This document shows, one piece after another, positions 7,222 to 13,804 of a stretch of DNA of 17,167 nt. The DNA is taken from assembly GCA_902489445.1 (NCBI GenBank), contig CABTZX010000034.1:1-17167 (forward strand), read 5' to 3'. Below the pieces are notes generated by a model that worked only from the letters and a program-made list of their open reading frames with translations, was not told the origin of the DNA and made no database searches. How positions within the stretch are numbered: the stretch's first letter is position 1; every line of letters starts with the position of its first letter. Both the position numbers and the translations under genes were made by a program. The DNA comes from an uncultured Bacteroidales bacterium. GTDB taxonomy: Bacteria; Bacteroidota; Bacteroidia; Bacteroidales; Porphyromonadaceae.

Positions 7222-7507
7222 TTTTGTAGGATCAATATGGTGGCTTCTTTTAATAAAGGAGTCACTTTGGCCATTATATAGTGAAACAAACTGTAGGTGC
7301 GTATCTACTGCTATTTGATCAAAAACAGAAAAAGAAAGAGAGACTTAACGCTGCATCAAGATGTTAGTTGTTATAGTGTAATGACTGGCGAACTATTGCG
7401 CAGCATAATATTCCACTTTCATTAATGCAAAGTGACTATACTTTTTTCGTCAATTCGTCAATCTTGTTCTGTGAACAGAACGCTGCTTCCGCACTAAAAT
7501 AGAAGAG
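7222..7507. other. Intergenic region without recognised gene
   Basis: No coding region is supported. Two small dyads are visible: CACTTT/AAAGTG at 7414-7434 around ATTAAT, and GTTCTG/CAGAAC at 7466-7481 around TGAA. Either could be a protein-binding site or a minor hairpin. A short direct repeat, TTCGTCAA, occurs twice at about 7446-7461. Nothing points to a defined RNA. Confidence 0.4.
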
Positions 7508-7545
7508 AAAAAAGAGGAAACACCCTCAACTTAAAGTGTTTCCTC
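7508..7545 (-). terminator. Rho-independent terminator of the tRNA operon
   Basis: On the - strand GAGGAAACAC (7545-7536) pairs with GTGTTTCCTC (7523-7514), a perfect 10-bp stem, followed by six T (7513-7508). It lies 18 bases past the encoded CCA of tRNA-Leu(GAG). Confidence 0.92.
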
Positions 7546-7563
7546 ATTCTATTAACTAACCAC

Positions 7564-7650
7564 TGGTACGCGAGATGAGATTTGAACTCATACACCGTTG
7601 CCGGCACTACCCCCTCAAAGTAGCGTGTCTACCAATTCCACCACTCGCGC
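7564..7650 (-). tRNA. tRNA-Leu (anticodon GAG)
   Basis: This is a class II tRNA of 87 bases including an encoded CCA (7566-7564). Acceptor GCGCGAG pairs with CTCGCGT (terminal G-U). Anticodon stem CTACT/GGTAG closes the loop TTGAGGG, giving anticodon GAG, which reads CUC and CUU. The long variable arm is TGCCGGCAACGGTGT and the T arm contains GTTCAAATC. It is the last gene of the Asp-Leu-Leu operon. It is the only tRNA in the window with its CCA encoded. Confidence 0.93.
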
Positions 7651-7686
7651 ATAACTTATTACTACAAGGAGACAGCTTCCTTCAGG

Positions 7687-7768
7687 TGCCCAAGACAGGA
7701 ATCGAACCTGCACGTCTCTCAACACTCGCACCTGAAACGAGCGCGTCTACCAATTCCGCCACTTGGGC
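7687..7768 (-). tRNA. tRNA-Leu (anticodon CAG)
   Basis: This is a class II tRNA of 82 bases. Acceptor GCCCAAG pairs with CTTGGGC, discriminator A. Anticodon stem CTCGT/GCGAG closes the loop TTCAGGT, giving anticodon CAG, which reads CUG. CCA is not encoded (CCT follows). It lies between tRNA-Asp and tRNA-Leu(GAG), 36 bases from the latter. Confidence 0.93.
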
Positions 7769-7888
7769 ATTCTTTAGAACTTGCCTAAGGCCACTGTGTA
7801 CCCCCTTGAAAAAGAAAAAGGCACGCTTGCCTTTCCCTCGCGAACAGCCTACTAAATGTCACAGGCTTTTACTTATTCGCTTTCTTTG

Positions 7889-7962
7889 CGGTGCGGACGG
7901 GACTCGAACCCGCGACCCCCTGCGTGACAGGCAGGTATTCTAACCAGCTGAACTACCGCACC
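7889..7962 (-). tRNA. tRNA-Asp (anticodon GTC)
   Basis: Acceptor GGTGCGG pairs with CCGCACC and is followed by discriminator G, an identity base for aspartate. The anticodon loop CTGTCAC gives GTC. The T arm contains GGTTCGAGTCC. CCA is not encoded. It is the first gene of a three-tRNA operon with a promoter at 8035-8064. Confidence 0.95.
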
Positions 7963-8034
7963 TTTAGGGCTCATTACTACCCACTTTCTTCCTTTTTCTA
8001 CCTACTCGGAGCAGTTCATTTCCGAAAGCGGTTA

Positions 8035-8064
8035 CAAAGGTAATACTTCTTTTCGAATAAACAA
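8035..8064 (-). promoter_or_regulatory. Promoter of the tRNA-Asp-Leu-Leu operon
   Basis: On the - strand TTG (8064-8062), exactly 19 bases, then TACCTTTG (8042-8035): a full match to the Bacteroidota housekeeping promoter. Transcription would start near 8028, about 65 bases before tRNA-Asp. It begins only 12 bases after the maf stop codon, so read-through from maf is also possible. Confidence 0.8.
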
Positions 8065-8076
8065 TACTCTTCCCAA

Positions 8077-8667
8077 TTATTTTTCATCAGCCAATGCTAT
8101 TAGTGCCTTATAGAGCGGATGCACCGGCAAACCCATCACATTATAGAAAGAGCCTTCAATGCGCTGTACAGCAATGTATCCGATCCATTCCTGTACGCCG
8201 TAGGAACCGGCCTTATCGTAGGGAGTATAGTGCTCCAAATAATAGTCTATTTCCGATTCTTCAAGCGGTGCAAACGTAACAAGGCTTTGCGAAGAGAATG
8301 ATTCCGAATGCCCCTGCCCAAGGGTAAGCGCTACGCCCGTAACAACGGTATGAGTACGTCCGGATAGCTTTTGCAACATTTCTTCCGCCACTTCCCTATT
8401 GCGTGGTTTACCCAATATCTCGTTTCCGACTATAACCGTTGTATCCGCCGTAATCAGCAAGTCGTTAGGCGAAAGAGATGCCCGGTAGGCATCTGCCTTT
8501 TCTCTGGCGATATACTCTGATACCTCCTCAAGTGGGAGCGTCTTTGGGTAACTTTCGTCAATATTAGGTATGGGACGCACTTCAAACGGAATATCTAATC
8601 CGCTGAGCAATTCGCGTCTTCGTGGCGATTGGGAGCCTAATACAAGGTGGTACGGATAAGAGAGCAT
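8077..8667 (-). CDS. maf: Maf-like nucleoside triphosphate pyrophosphatase
   Basis: This is a 196-residue cytoplasmic enzyme of normal length. It hydrolyses non-canonical or selected nucleoside triphosphates (in this family often dTTP/UTP) to the monophosphate plus pyrophosphate, a house-cleaning role. Motifs are GSQSPRRREL (11-20, phosphate binding), NIDES (36-40), TADTTV (73-78, catalytic Asp75), GKP (86-88), SGRTHTVVTG (102-111), DKAGSYGVQE (151-160) and GSFYNVMGLP (172-181). The KAGSYGVQ form suits the dTTP/UTP subfamily (YhdE type), but substrate is an inference. It starts 1 base after the stop of kdsC and ends a three-gene operon. Confidence 0.95.
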   Translation of the reverse strand: MLSYPYHLVLGSQSPRRRELLSGLDIPFEVRPIPNIDESYPKTLPLEEVSEYIAREKADAYRASLSPNDLLITADTTVIVGNEILGKPRNREVAEEMLQKLSGRTHTVVTGVALTLGQGHSESFSSQSLVTFAPLEESEIDYYLEHYTPYDKAGSYGVQEWIGYIAVQRIEGSFYNVMGLPVHPLYKALIALADEK

Positions 8668-8668
8668 A

Positions 8669-9193
8669 CTACCAATCGAGATTTATTTGTTCCGTATGCC
8701 ATTTCCCCTGAGCACGCATTACCTGTTCGATCACATCACGAGCTACGCCCTCCCCTCCGTTGCAGGGCGAAATGTATTGAGCGGCATCTAATGCTTCATA
8801 AGCGGCATCACGCGGTGCAGCCGCAATACCCACAAAGCGCATTACCGCTACATCGGGCATATCGTCACCCACGTAAATCGTCTCTTCAGCCTTCAATCCG
8901 TATTTTTCGAGAAAATGCTCCATATCGGCAACCTTATCTCGCGATTCAGCGTAGTAATCCGTTATCCCGAGATACTCCATTCGGAGCCGTGTTTGCGGCG
9001 AGTTGCCCCCTGTGATTACAGCAACCCGATAACCATGCGAAATAGCCATTCGGAGCGCAAACCCGTCCTTCACATTTCCGGTACGCTGAGGAATCCCATC
9101 CGCGCCCAAAGTAGTTACCGAGCGGCTCAGCACGCCATCCACATCAAAGGCAAAAGCCTTTATAGAACCAAGATCTTGAGGAATAGCACTCAT
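8669..9193 (-). CDS. kdsC: 3-deoxy-D-manno-octulosonate 8-phosphate phosphatase (KdsC-type HAD hydrolase)
   Basis: This 174-residue enzyme removes phosphate from KDO-8-phosphate to give KDO for the lipopolysaccharide core. It is a cap-less HAD enzyme (type IIIA) that works as a tetramer in known members. Motif I FDVDGVL (16-22) has nucleophile Asp17 and acid/base Asp19; KDGFA is at 42-46, motif II ITGG at 60-63, Lys87 is motif III, and motif IV GDDMPD is at 109-114. The C-terminal GGEGVARDVIE (146-156) matches the tail that reaches into the neighbouring active site in KdsC. It lies 1 base after the DUF2520 gene and 1 base before maf, an order known from other Bacteroidales. A related sugar-phosphate phosphatase is a less likely alternative. 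Confidence 0.9.
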   Translation of the reverse strand: MSAIPQDLGSIKAFAFDVDGVLSRSVTTLGADGIPQRTGNVKDGFALRMAISHGYRVAVITGGNSPQTRLRMEYLGITDYYAESRDKVADMEHFLEKYGLKAEETIYVGDDMPDVAVMRFVGIAAAPRDAAYEALDAAQYISPCNGGEGVARDVIEQVMRAQGKWHTEQINLDW

Positions 9194-9194
9194 A

Positions 9195-9974
9195 TCATTT
9201 AGTATAGTGTGCTTCGATGGAAGCAGTCAAAAGATTGTACATATCGGTGAATGCCCCGGGCAGATTGCTGAGCAATTCGCGATGCTTTGCTATGGTTGCT
9301 TCATCGTGCCGCCGAGCCGGCCCGCTCTGCGCCTCGCGTGGCGACAATATATTCGCTTTGCGGAACGTTTCTGCTATAAGCGGATGCAGATCGGAAAAGG
9401 AAAGATTTTCATCATCCGCAAGCAATTCTTCGGCTATAGCGAGCAAATGATTGGTAAAATTGCAAGCAAAGACTGCTGCCAAATGTAGCTTCGTACGGCT
9501 CGCCACATCACTTTTTCGCGGATTCATACCGAGTGACTGCGCCAATTCATATATTGTTTCGCGCGCTATTTCACCATTGTGTTCTACAAAAAGCGGTGTA
9601 TTGCTCAGCTGTATAGGAAAGTTACGCGTAAACGTATTGAATGGATAGAAAAGCCCGTATGCATCGTGATATGGAGCAAATACGTCGCACGGAAGTGCTG
9701 CCGCCGTATGTAGCCATACACCTGTAGTTACGGGCATTTGAGAAGCTACTTCGCTAAGAGCCGCATCGCTAAGAGCAAAAAGATAGACATCCGCATCTTT
9801 CGGCAATGCAGTCAACGTATCTGTCACACACATCGAGGGAGCATATCGCTCCTTCAACTGCCTTGCGCGAGCAATGGTTCGGTTATAGAGTGCAACCGGC
9901 ACTACACCGGCTTCCGACATTGCTACCAAGAGACTCTCAGCAACCGCTCCCGCTCCGATCAGTACAATTCTCAT
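9195..9974 (-). CDS. Rossmann-like NAD(P)-binding protein with DUF2520 domain
   Basis: This 259-residue protein has an N-terminal Rossmann fold with MRIVLIGAGAVAESL (glycine-rich loop at 7-12) and NRT at 31-33, the place where such enzymes choose NADP. Residues 88-95 read LHTAAALP, and the middle carries YPFNTF (110-115). The C-terminal helical DUF2520 domain has HLAAVFACNFTNHL (164-177) and QSGPARRHD (216-224), the conserved pair of the family. It resembles F420/NADP reductases and 6-phosphogluconate-type dehydrogenases; the substrate is unknown. It is the first gene of the operon with kdsC and maf and has a -7 box at 10003-10010. Confidence 0.9.
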   Translation of the reverse strand: MRIVLIGAGAVAESLLVAMSEAGVVPVALYNRTIARARQLKERYAPSMCVTDTLTALPKDADVYLFALSDAALSEVASQMPVTTGVWLHTAAALPCDVFAPYHDAYGLFYPFNTFTRNFPIQLSNTPLFVEHNGEIARETIYELAQSLGMNPRKSDVASRTKLHLAAVFACNFTNHLLAIAEELLADDENLSFSDLHPLIAETFRKANILSPREAQSGPARRHDEATIAKHRELLSNLPGAFTDMYNLLTASIEAHYTK

Positions 9975-10002
9975 TTCTCACTTCCGATTTACTCTATTAC
10001 CA

Positions 10003-10010
10003 CAAAGATA
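10003..10010 (-). promoter_or_regulatory. -7 element of the DUF2520-kdsC-maf operon
   Basis: The - strand reads TATCTTTG, a full match to TAnnTTTG, about 30 bases before ATG 9974. A TTTTG lies upstream, but its spacing (23 bases) is longer than usual. The identical octamer precedes recO on the other strand, 113 bases away. Confidence 0.6.
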
Positions 10011-10099
10011 CTCCTTTTTTGATCGTAACTTGGCAAAACCTAAACGCAGCGAACAGTGCATTTCTAACCTAATCAAATTAAACTCAGCTATACTTACCC

Positions 10100-10131
10100 T
10101 TCGTATGCAACACGAAAAGGTAGTATCTTTG
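10100..10131 (+). promoter_or_regulatory. Promoter of recO, very close to its start codon
   Basis: TATCTTTG at 10124-10131 is a full -7 match; TTCG at 10100-10103, 20 bases upstream, is a near-match to the -33 TTTG. The box ends only 4 bases before the GTG start of recO, so the transcript would begin at or next to the start codon. Confidence 0.6.
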
Positions 10132-10135
10132 CCGC

Positions 10136-10876
10136 GTGCAGATCAAGAGTCGTGGCATTGTGCTTAGCGAAACTCCGTACAACGATCGTTTTTCCATCGT
10201 ACGGGTACTAACGCCATCCGAAGGAATAGTTGCTTACAAGGTGCCCTTTCCGGCGGGGCGCAGGAGTTTGGCACATACACTGAGGCGGGTACTTTATCCG
10301 ATGAGTGAGGTACAGTTCGTAGCGGAACACCGTAAGGGTAGATCGGTACAGCGTATGATAGAGGCATCACCCGCCCCTTTGCGCTATCAAATCCTTATGC
10401 AGCCCGAAAAGCGCAACATTTCCCTATTCCTTGCCGATTTACTCCGACTAATGCTCCAAAAACAGACGGACGAACCCATGTTCGATTTTGTATCCAATGC
10501 ATTGGAGCATCTGGAGGCGATAGAAACAAGTATAGGCATTGCCAACTATCCCATAGCATTTCTGCGTGCGTTGCTCGACTTCATTGGGATTGCCCCGAAT
10601 TATACTCCGCTTGACGTAGCAGAGGGGGTTTGGTTTAGCATCGAAGAAGCCGACTTTATTCCGTTTAGTCGCTCTGCATCCGATATCAATCCCCAAGAGG
10701 CGCCATTCATTCCAACGCTACTGCGCATCAATTACCGCAATATGCATCTATATCGCTTTACAGGAGCGCAAAGGCGACACATTCTCGCTGCAATGCTCGA
10801 CTTTATCCGCTTTCACTGGATCGCCTTCCCCGCCCTTAAGAGTACCGATGTACTCACCGAACTTTATGAGCGGTAG
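10136..10876 (+). CDS. recO: DNA repair protein RecO
   Basis: This 246-residue protein of the RecFOR pathway helps load RecA on single-stranded DNA covered by SSB. Residues 1-80 form the OB fold (KSRGIVLSETPYNDRFSIVRVLT, with VAYKVPF and GRRS); the remainder is helical, with FLADLLRLML and FLRALLDFIGIAPNY before the C-terminal part. The cysteine zinc finger seen in some RecO proteins is absent at the expected site after LLDFIGIAPNY. The start is GTG 10136, because conserved RecO residues begin at once and no other in-frame start fits. The gene is convergent with the DUF932-like gene. Confidence 0.92.
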   Translation: MQIKSRGIVLSETPYNDRFSIVRVLTPSEGIVAYKVPFPAGRRSLAHTLRRVLYPMSEVQFVAEHRKGRSVQRMIEASPAPLRYQILMQPEKRNISLFLADLLRLMLQKQTDEPMFDFVSNALEHLEAIETSIGIANYPIAFLRALLDFIGIAPNYTPLDVAEGVWFSIEEADFIPFSRSASDINPQEAPFIPTLLRINYRNMHLYRFTGAQRRHILAAMLDFIRFHWIAFPALKSTDVLTELYER

Positions 10877-10881
10877 CGCTC
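10868..10881 (+). other. Small hairpin over the recO stop codon
   Basis: GAGCG/CGCTC with a GTAG loop; the TAG stop lies in the loop. TTCTTTTT follows only about 18 bases later, so it is a poor terminator. The remaining convergent gap to 10979 shows nothing else clear. Confidence 0.3.
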
Positions 10882-10979
10882 CTACACGCAATAATCTGTT
10901 CTTTTTCTGATGGTTCCCCGCCCCCATTCGAAGCGTCTGCTTAGTTCGTTGTAGTTATCATATTATGGGTAGGTATAGC

Positions 10980-12041
10980 TCAGTCTATATCGATGTACGA
11001 GACGATGTCGGGCTTTTTCCTCAGCATATTAGTTGCCTTATTCATGAGCGAGATACGTCTGTGATCCTCGGGTGTCCATAGCGTAGTGTGCGTAGCAAAC
11101 TCGGTGAGCACGTTGTAAGCATCCCACACGGTGCCTTCTCCCTTGATTATACGCTCTTTGTCGGCATCATACTTTCCGGCTTTTTGATACCTTTCGCATA
11201 CCTTTCCATAGGGTATTTGCTCTTCAGCTACTTTCTTTCCTACGCCTAATGAGAGAAGCGTTTTCTGGCAACTCCTCATTTCAGCCAAAGAGATCCTCGA
11301 TTCATACGCAGTGGATATCAAACCTCTAAAAGATTCAATTCCCATTTGTTTAAAGTCATTGCTCTTCAATAGAGCAATAGTAGTCCGCATCTCCTCCGGT
11401 CCAAGGCGATATACCTCGCTATCCAACTGACTTTCTTGCTCCGTTTGTCCATTGCTACAAACAAGTCGCTCATAGTAATGCCCTGCGGAAAGGGAAGCAG
11501 GCGTCCATGTAAGGTAAAAGCCATCCATAAGAAAGTCTTCTCCGGGAAGAAATAGTGTTGGGCGTACATCCCTACTCTGGAACGTAATAGTAGCCTGTAT
11601 GTTGACCGAAGGACTGTAATTGACCTTTACAATCTCATAGCCGGTTTCATGAGCCACCATTTCGGCAAAGTCAAAGAACAGCGTTGGAGCTATATACTCC
11701 TCCACTATCGGAATGACCTCTGTTAGTTGACGACTCTCGGGTGAAGCAACTATGAGCACTTTTTGAGGTTTATGAATGCTCATAGCTACACTTTGATAGT
11801 TTCGATAGTTGCTGAGTCCGGTCTCGCCTGAGGCATTGCGCACGAGAGCTTTTTGCTTAGGTTTGATCCCAATGATAGTGTCATAGCTATCAGCAAATCG
11901 CCTGCTCGCCGGTACCTCAACCCCGTCAACGGAGTATAGCTGATCCGACTCGTGCTGGATCTCCGTGAGCTCAACCTCCTTATGTGGTGCGAGCTGCATG
12001 ATAAAGTTTTCCTTTACCTGTAGATAGTCTGTATAGTTCAT
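10980..12041 (-). CDS. DUF932-like phage/plasmid-type protein
   Basis: This is a 353-residue cytoplasmic protein. It resembles the DUF932 family found in phages, plasmids and integrative elements: NASGETGLSNYRNYQSVAMSI (69-89), a central FYLTWTPASLSAGHYYERLVCSNGQ (175-199) close to the family's RVVCSNG block, and a C-terminal GTVWDAYNVLTEFATH (303-318) like its LWDAYNAxTEyxxH block. The match is by eye. Family function is not established; some members are linked to DNA modification or replication modules of phages. Its ATG overlaps the stop of the RadA-like gene (ATGA), so the two proteins are probably made together. No phage structural genes or integrase are near. Confidence 0.65.
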   Translation of the reverse strand: MNYTDYLQVKENFIMQLAPHKEVELTEIQHESDQLYSVDGVEVPASRRFADSYDTIIGIKPKQKALVRNASGETGLSNYRNYQSVAMSIHKPQKVLIVASPESRQLTEVIPIVEEYIAPTLFFDFAEMVAHETGYEIVKVNYSPSVNIQATITFQSRDVRPTLFLPGEDFLMDGFYLTWTPASLSAGHYYERLVCSNGQTEQESQLDSEVYRLGPEEMRTTIALLKSNDFKQMGIESFRGLISTAYESRISLAEMRSCQKTLLSLGVGKKVAEEQIPYGKVCERYQKAGKYDADKERIIKGEGTVWDAYNVLTEFATHTTLWTPEDHRRISLMNKATNMLRKKPDIVSYIDID

Positions 12042-12880
12042 ATTTCCTCTTGGTTAAATAGTTTGTCAAATTGATCTGCAAAGTCTCGTATCTGTCCCGA
12101 CACCTTGCTCTGTACATGCTTGATGTGCTGATCCTTTTCAAATCGTTCTTCATCAAAAAAAACATTCCCCGTACTGCTGAGATTATAGTACAGCTTAACC
12201 CCAACATCGCCACGCCTATGCTTGGAAAAGGTAACATACCGTTCCGAGTATATATTCTTGGGATTATCTAACTTCAGCTCCATCATAGCTGTGATGGAGT
12301 GCTTTAGCCGATTAGACCCAACAAAGTTCCCCGTCTTAGTGACCTGCTGTATTGTCAGAAAGGTAGTGTTGAGGTGGCGACTGTTTTGCGCTTTGTTTTG
12401 CTGCTTAATGAGCTTCAAGAGCCAACTCTCTGCATCCTTCATGCGAATGCCCTCCTCCTCACGGATGATACCCTGTAGCTCATAAAAGGAATCTATAGCT
12501 ACAACATTCCACCCCTCCTCTACCACCGACCGGACCAACTCCCAATTACTAATCGCCTCGTCAAAGTCTGACTCTATGATGAGGATCGGGAGCTGTGCAA
12601 ACTTCGGGTAGCGCGCTATATAGACGGAGAAGTCTATTTCGTTCATCTCCGCACTAATAAACAGCATGCGAGCCTCCGGATAGCTTATCTGCACATTGGC
12701 CATCAGGTCAAGTATAATCGTAGTTTTGCCGACGCCGGGATCTCCTATAATCATGTAGTTCACCCCACGAGGCAACCCCACATGAGAGCTAAGGAGATCG
12801 TCCAGCGGCGTACCACACCGGAACGTTTCAAAGAGCTTTGCATCAAAGCTCAAATCACACATACGTACTACCTGTTTCAT
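12038..12880 (-). CDS. RadA/KaiC-like RecA-superfamily ATPase
   Basis: This is a 280-residue P-loop ATPase. Walker A is GDPGVGKTT (46-54), the catalytic Glu is in FISAEM (74-79), and Walker B is WNVVAIDS (124-131). LTIQQVTKTGNFVGSNRLKH (175-194) matches the RadA/KaiC region HVTKEG.IAGP..LEH, and YVTFSKHRRGDVG (215-227) sits where RadA has its KNRFG motif. Unlike chromosomal RadA, which is about 450 residues, it lacks the N-terminal zinc finger and the C-terminal Lon-like domain, so it is a single-domain form as carried by phages and mobile elements. A role in DNA branch migration, recombination or helicase loading is an inference. It has a -7 box at 12904-12911 and overlaps the DUF932-like gene by 4 bases. 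Confidence 0.82.
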   Translation of the reverse strand: MKQVVRMCDLSFDAKLFETFRCGTPLDDLLSSHVGLPRGVNYMIIGDPGVGKTTIILDLMANVQISYPEARMLFISAEMNEIDFSVYIARYPKFAQLPILIIESDFDEAISNWELVRSVVEEGWNVVAIDSFYELQGIIREEEGIRMKDAESWLLKLIKQQNKAQNSRHLNTTFLTIQQVTKTGNFVGSNRLKHSITAMMELKLDNPKNIYSERYVTFSKHRRGDVGVKLYYNLSSTGNVFFDEERFEKDQHIKHVQSKVSGQIRDFADQFDKLFNQEEI

Positions 12881-12903
12881 AGTCTAATTACCAAGAACTA
12901 TGG

Positions 12904-12911
12904 CAAAGATA
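12904..12911 (-). promoter_or_regulatory. -7 element of the RadA-like/DUF932-like pair
   Basis: The - strand reads TATCTTTG, a full match to TAnnTTTG, 23 bases before ATG 12880. Transcription would start near 12897. No TTG is found at the ideal distance upstream. The remaining gap to 13156 shows no gene or clear structure. Confidence 0.55.
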
Positions 12912-13156
12912 GCACACACCCTATGCGAGAACGCAGCACAGCATACATCAATAGTGAGAAATTATGCTTGGGAGTACTTTGAGCAGTGTACTACCCCTCT
13001 CATATACTGCCATTACGGAATTCCCCTGCGCCCTACAGCAGAAAGAGGAACCGAAGTAGAACGGAAGTGAGACCGGTGAAAATAGGTGGCTACCGTCTTA
13101 AGATCACCAACCGATTCAATGACTATTGACCTTCCCGACTACTACAAAGAATAGCT

Positions 13157-13756
13157 CTATATCTCAAAAAGCTGAGGAGCATTGAGCGAGCGATTGCTTT
13201 CGTTCATCATGGCAGCGTTCGAATAGATTGTCTCACATCTTCTCAGCACGCCATACTGCTGATGGATATGCCCGAAGAGGTGCAGGCGGGGCTTGATCTC
13301 ATGCACTCGACGCAGGAGTATGGCAGAGCCGTAGTTGGTCTGGTCAGCATAGTCCAGAATGCCATAGGGCGGACGATGCGTAACCAAGACATCTGTGTCT
13401 AGCGGTATATCCCCCTCGTATTGCTCCTGGCGACCATCGGCACAGTCTGGCACAAACAGCGGGACTCCGTAAAACTTCACCCCCTCGATCTCTACCCCCG
13501 AGTTGTAGAGCAGGTGTACCGTGTCACTGAGTCCGCTCACAGTAGCCCTGTACATACAGAAGTCGTGATTGCCACAGGTGAAGAGCTTGTACCGGTAGTC
13601 CAAGTCGCAGAGCCAGTTGATAAAGTCCTCTGCCTCGTCTGCACTACCATGCATAGTAAAGTCTCCAGAGTGTACCACGACGTCTGCCTCTGGTAGATCC
13701 CGCAGTCGCCTGTGATAGCCATGCGTATCAGATAGATGCAGTATCTTCATTGTCAC
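13157..13756 (-). CDS. Calcineurin-like metallophosphoesterase
   Basis: This 199-residue protein has the full two-metal active site: SDTHG (9-13), GDF (31-33), GNHD (62-65), THRPPYG (126-132) and FGHIHQ (161-166). The THRPPYG and FGHIH pattern resembles the small MPPED-type phosphodiesterase subgroup. It should hydrolyse a phosphomonoester or phosphodiester, possibly a nucleotide; the substrate cannot be read from the sequence. Two starts are possible, ATG 13756 or ATG 13750; the second gives MKILHLSDTHG, the usual family opening. It begins 48 bases after the mcrC stop on the same strand and no TAnnTTTG box was found between, so it may be co-transcribed with the McrBC genes. Confidence 0.9.
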   Translation of the reverse strand: MTMKILHLSDTHGYHRRLRDLPEADVVVHSGDFTMHGSADEAEDFINWLCDLDYRYKLFTCGNHDFCMYRATVSGLSDTVHLLYNSGVEIEGVKFYGVPLFVPDCADGRQEQYEGDIPLDTDVLVTHRPPYGILDYADQTNYGSAILLRRVHEIKPRLHLFGHIHQQYGVLRRCETIYSNAAMMNESNRSLNAPQLFEI

Positions 13757-13804
13757 TATAAGTGCGTGAGAGTTACTTCAAGGGTCCCTTTTATCTTGTC
13801 TGAA

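Noticed and set aside
7575..7943. Open frame of 122 codons on the + strand
   Set aside because: It is the antisense reading of three tRNA genes; its peptide shows the typical false motif GTRTRD seen in such translations.
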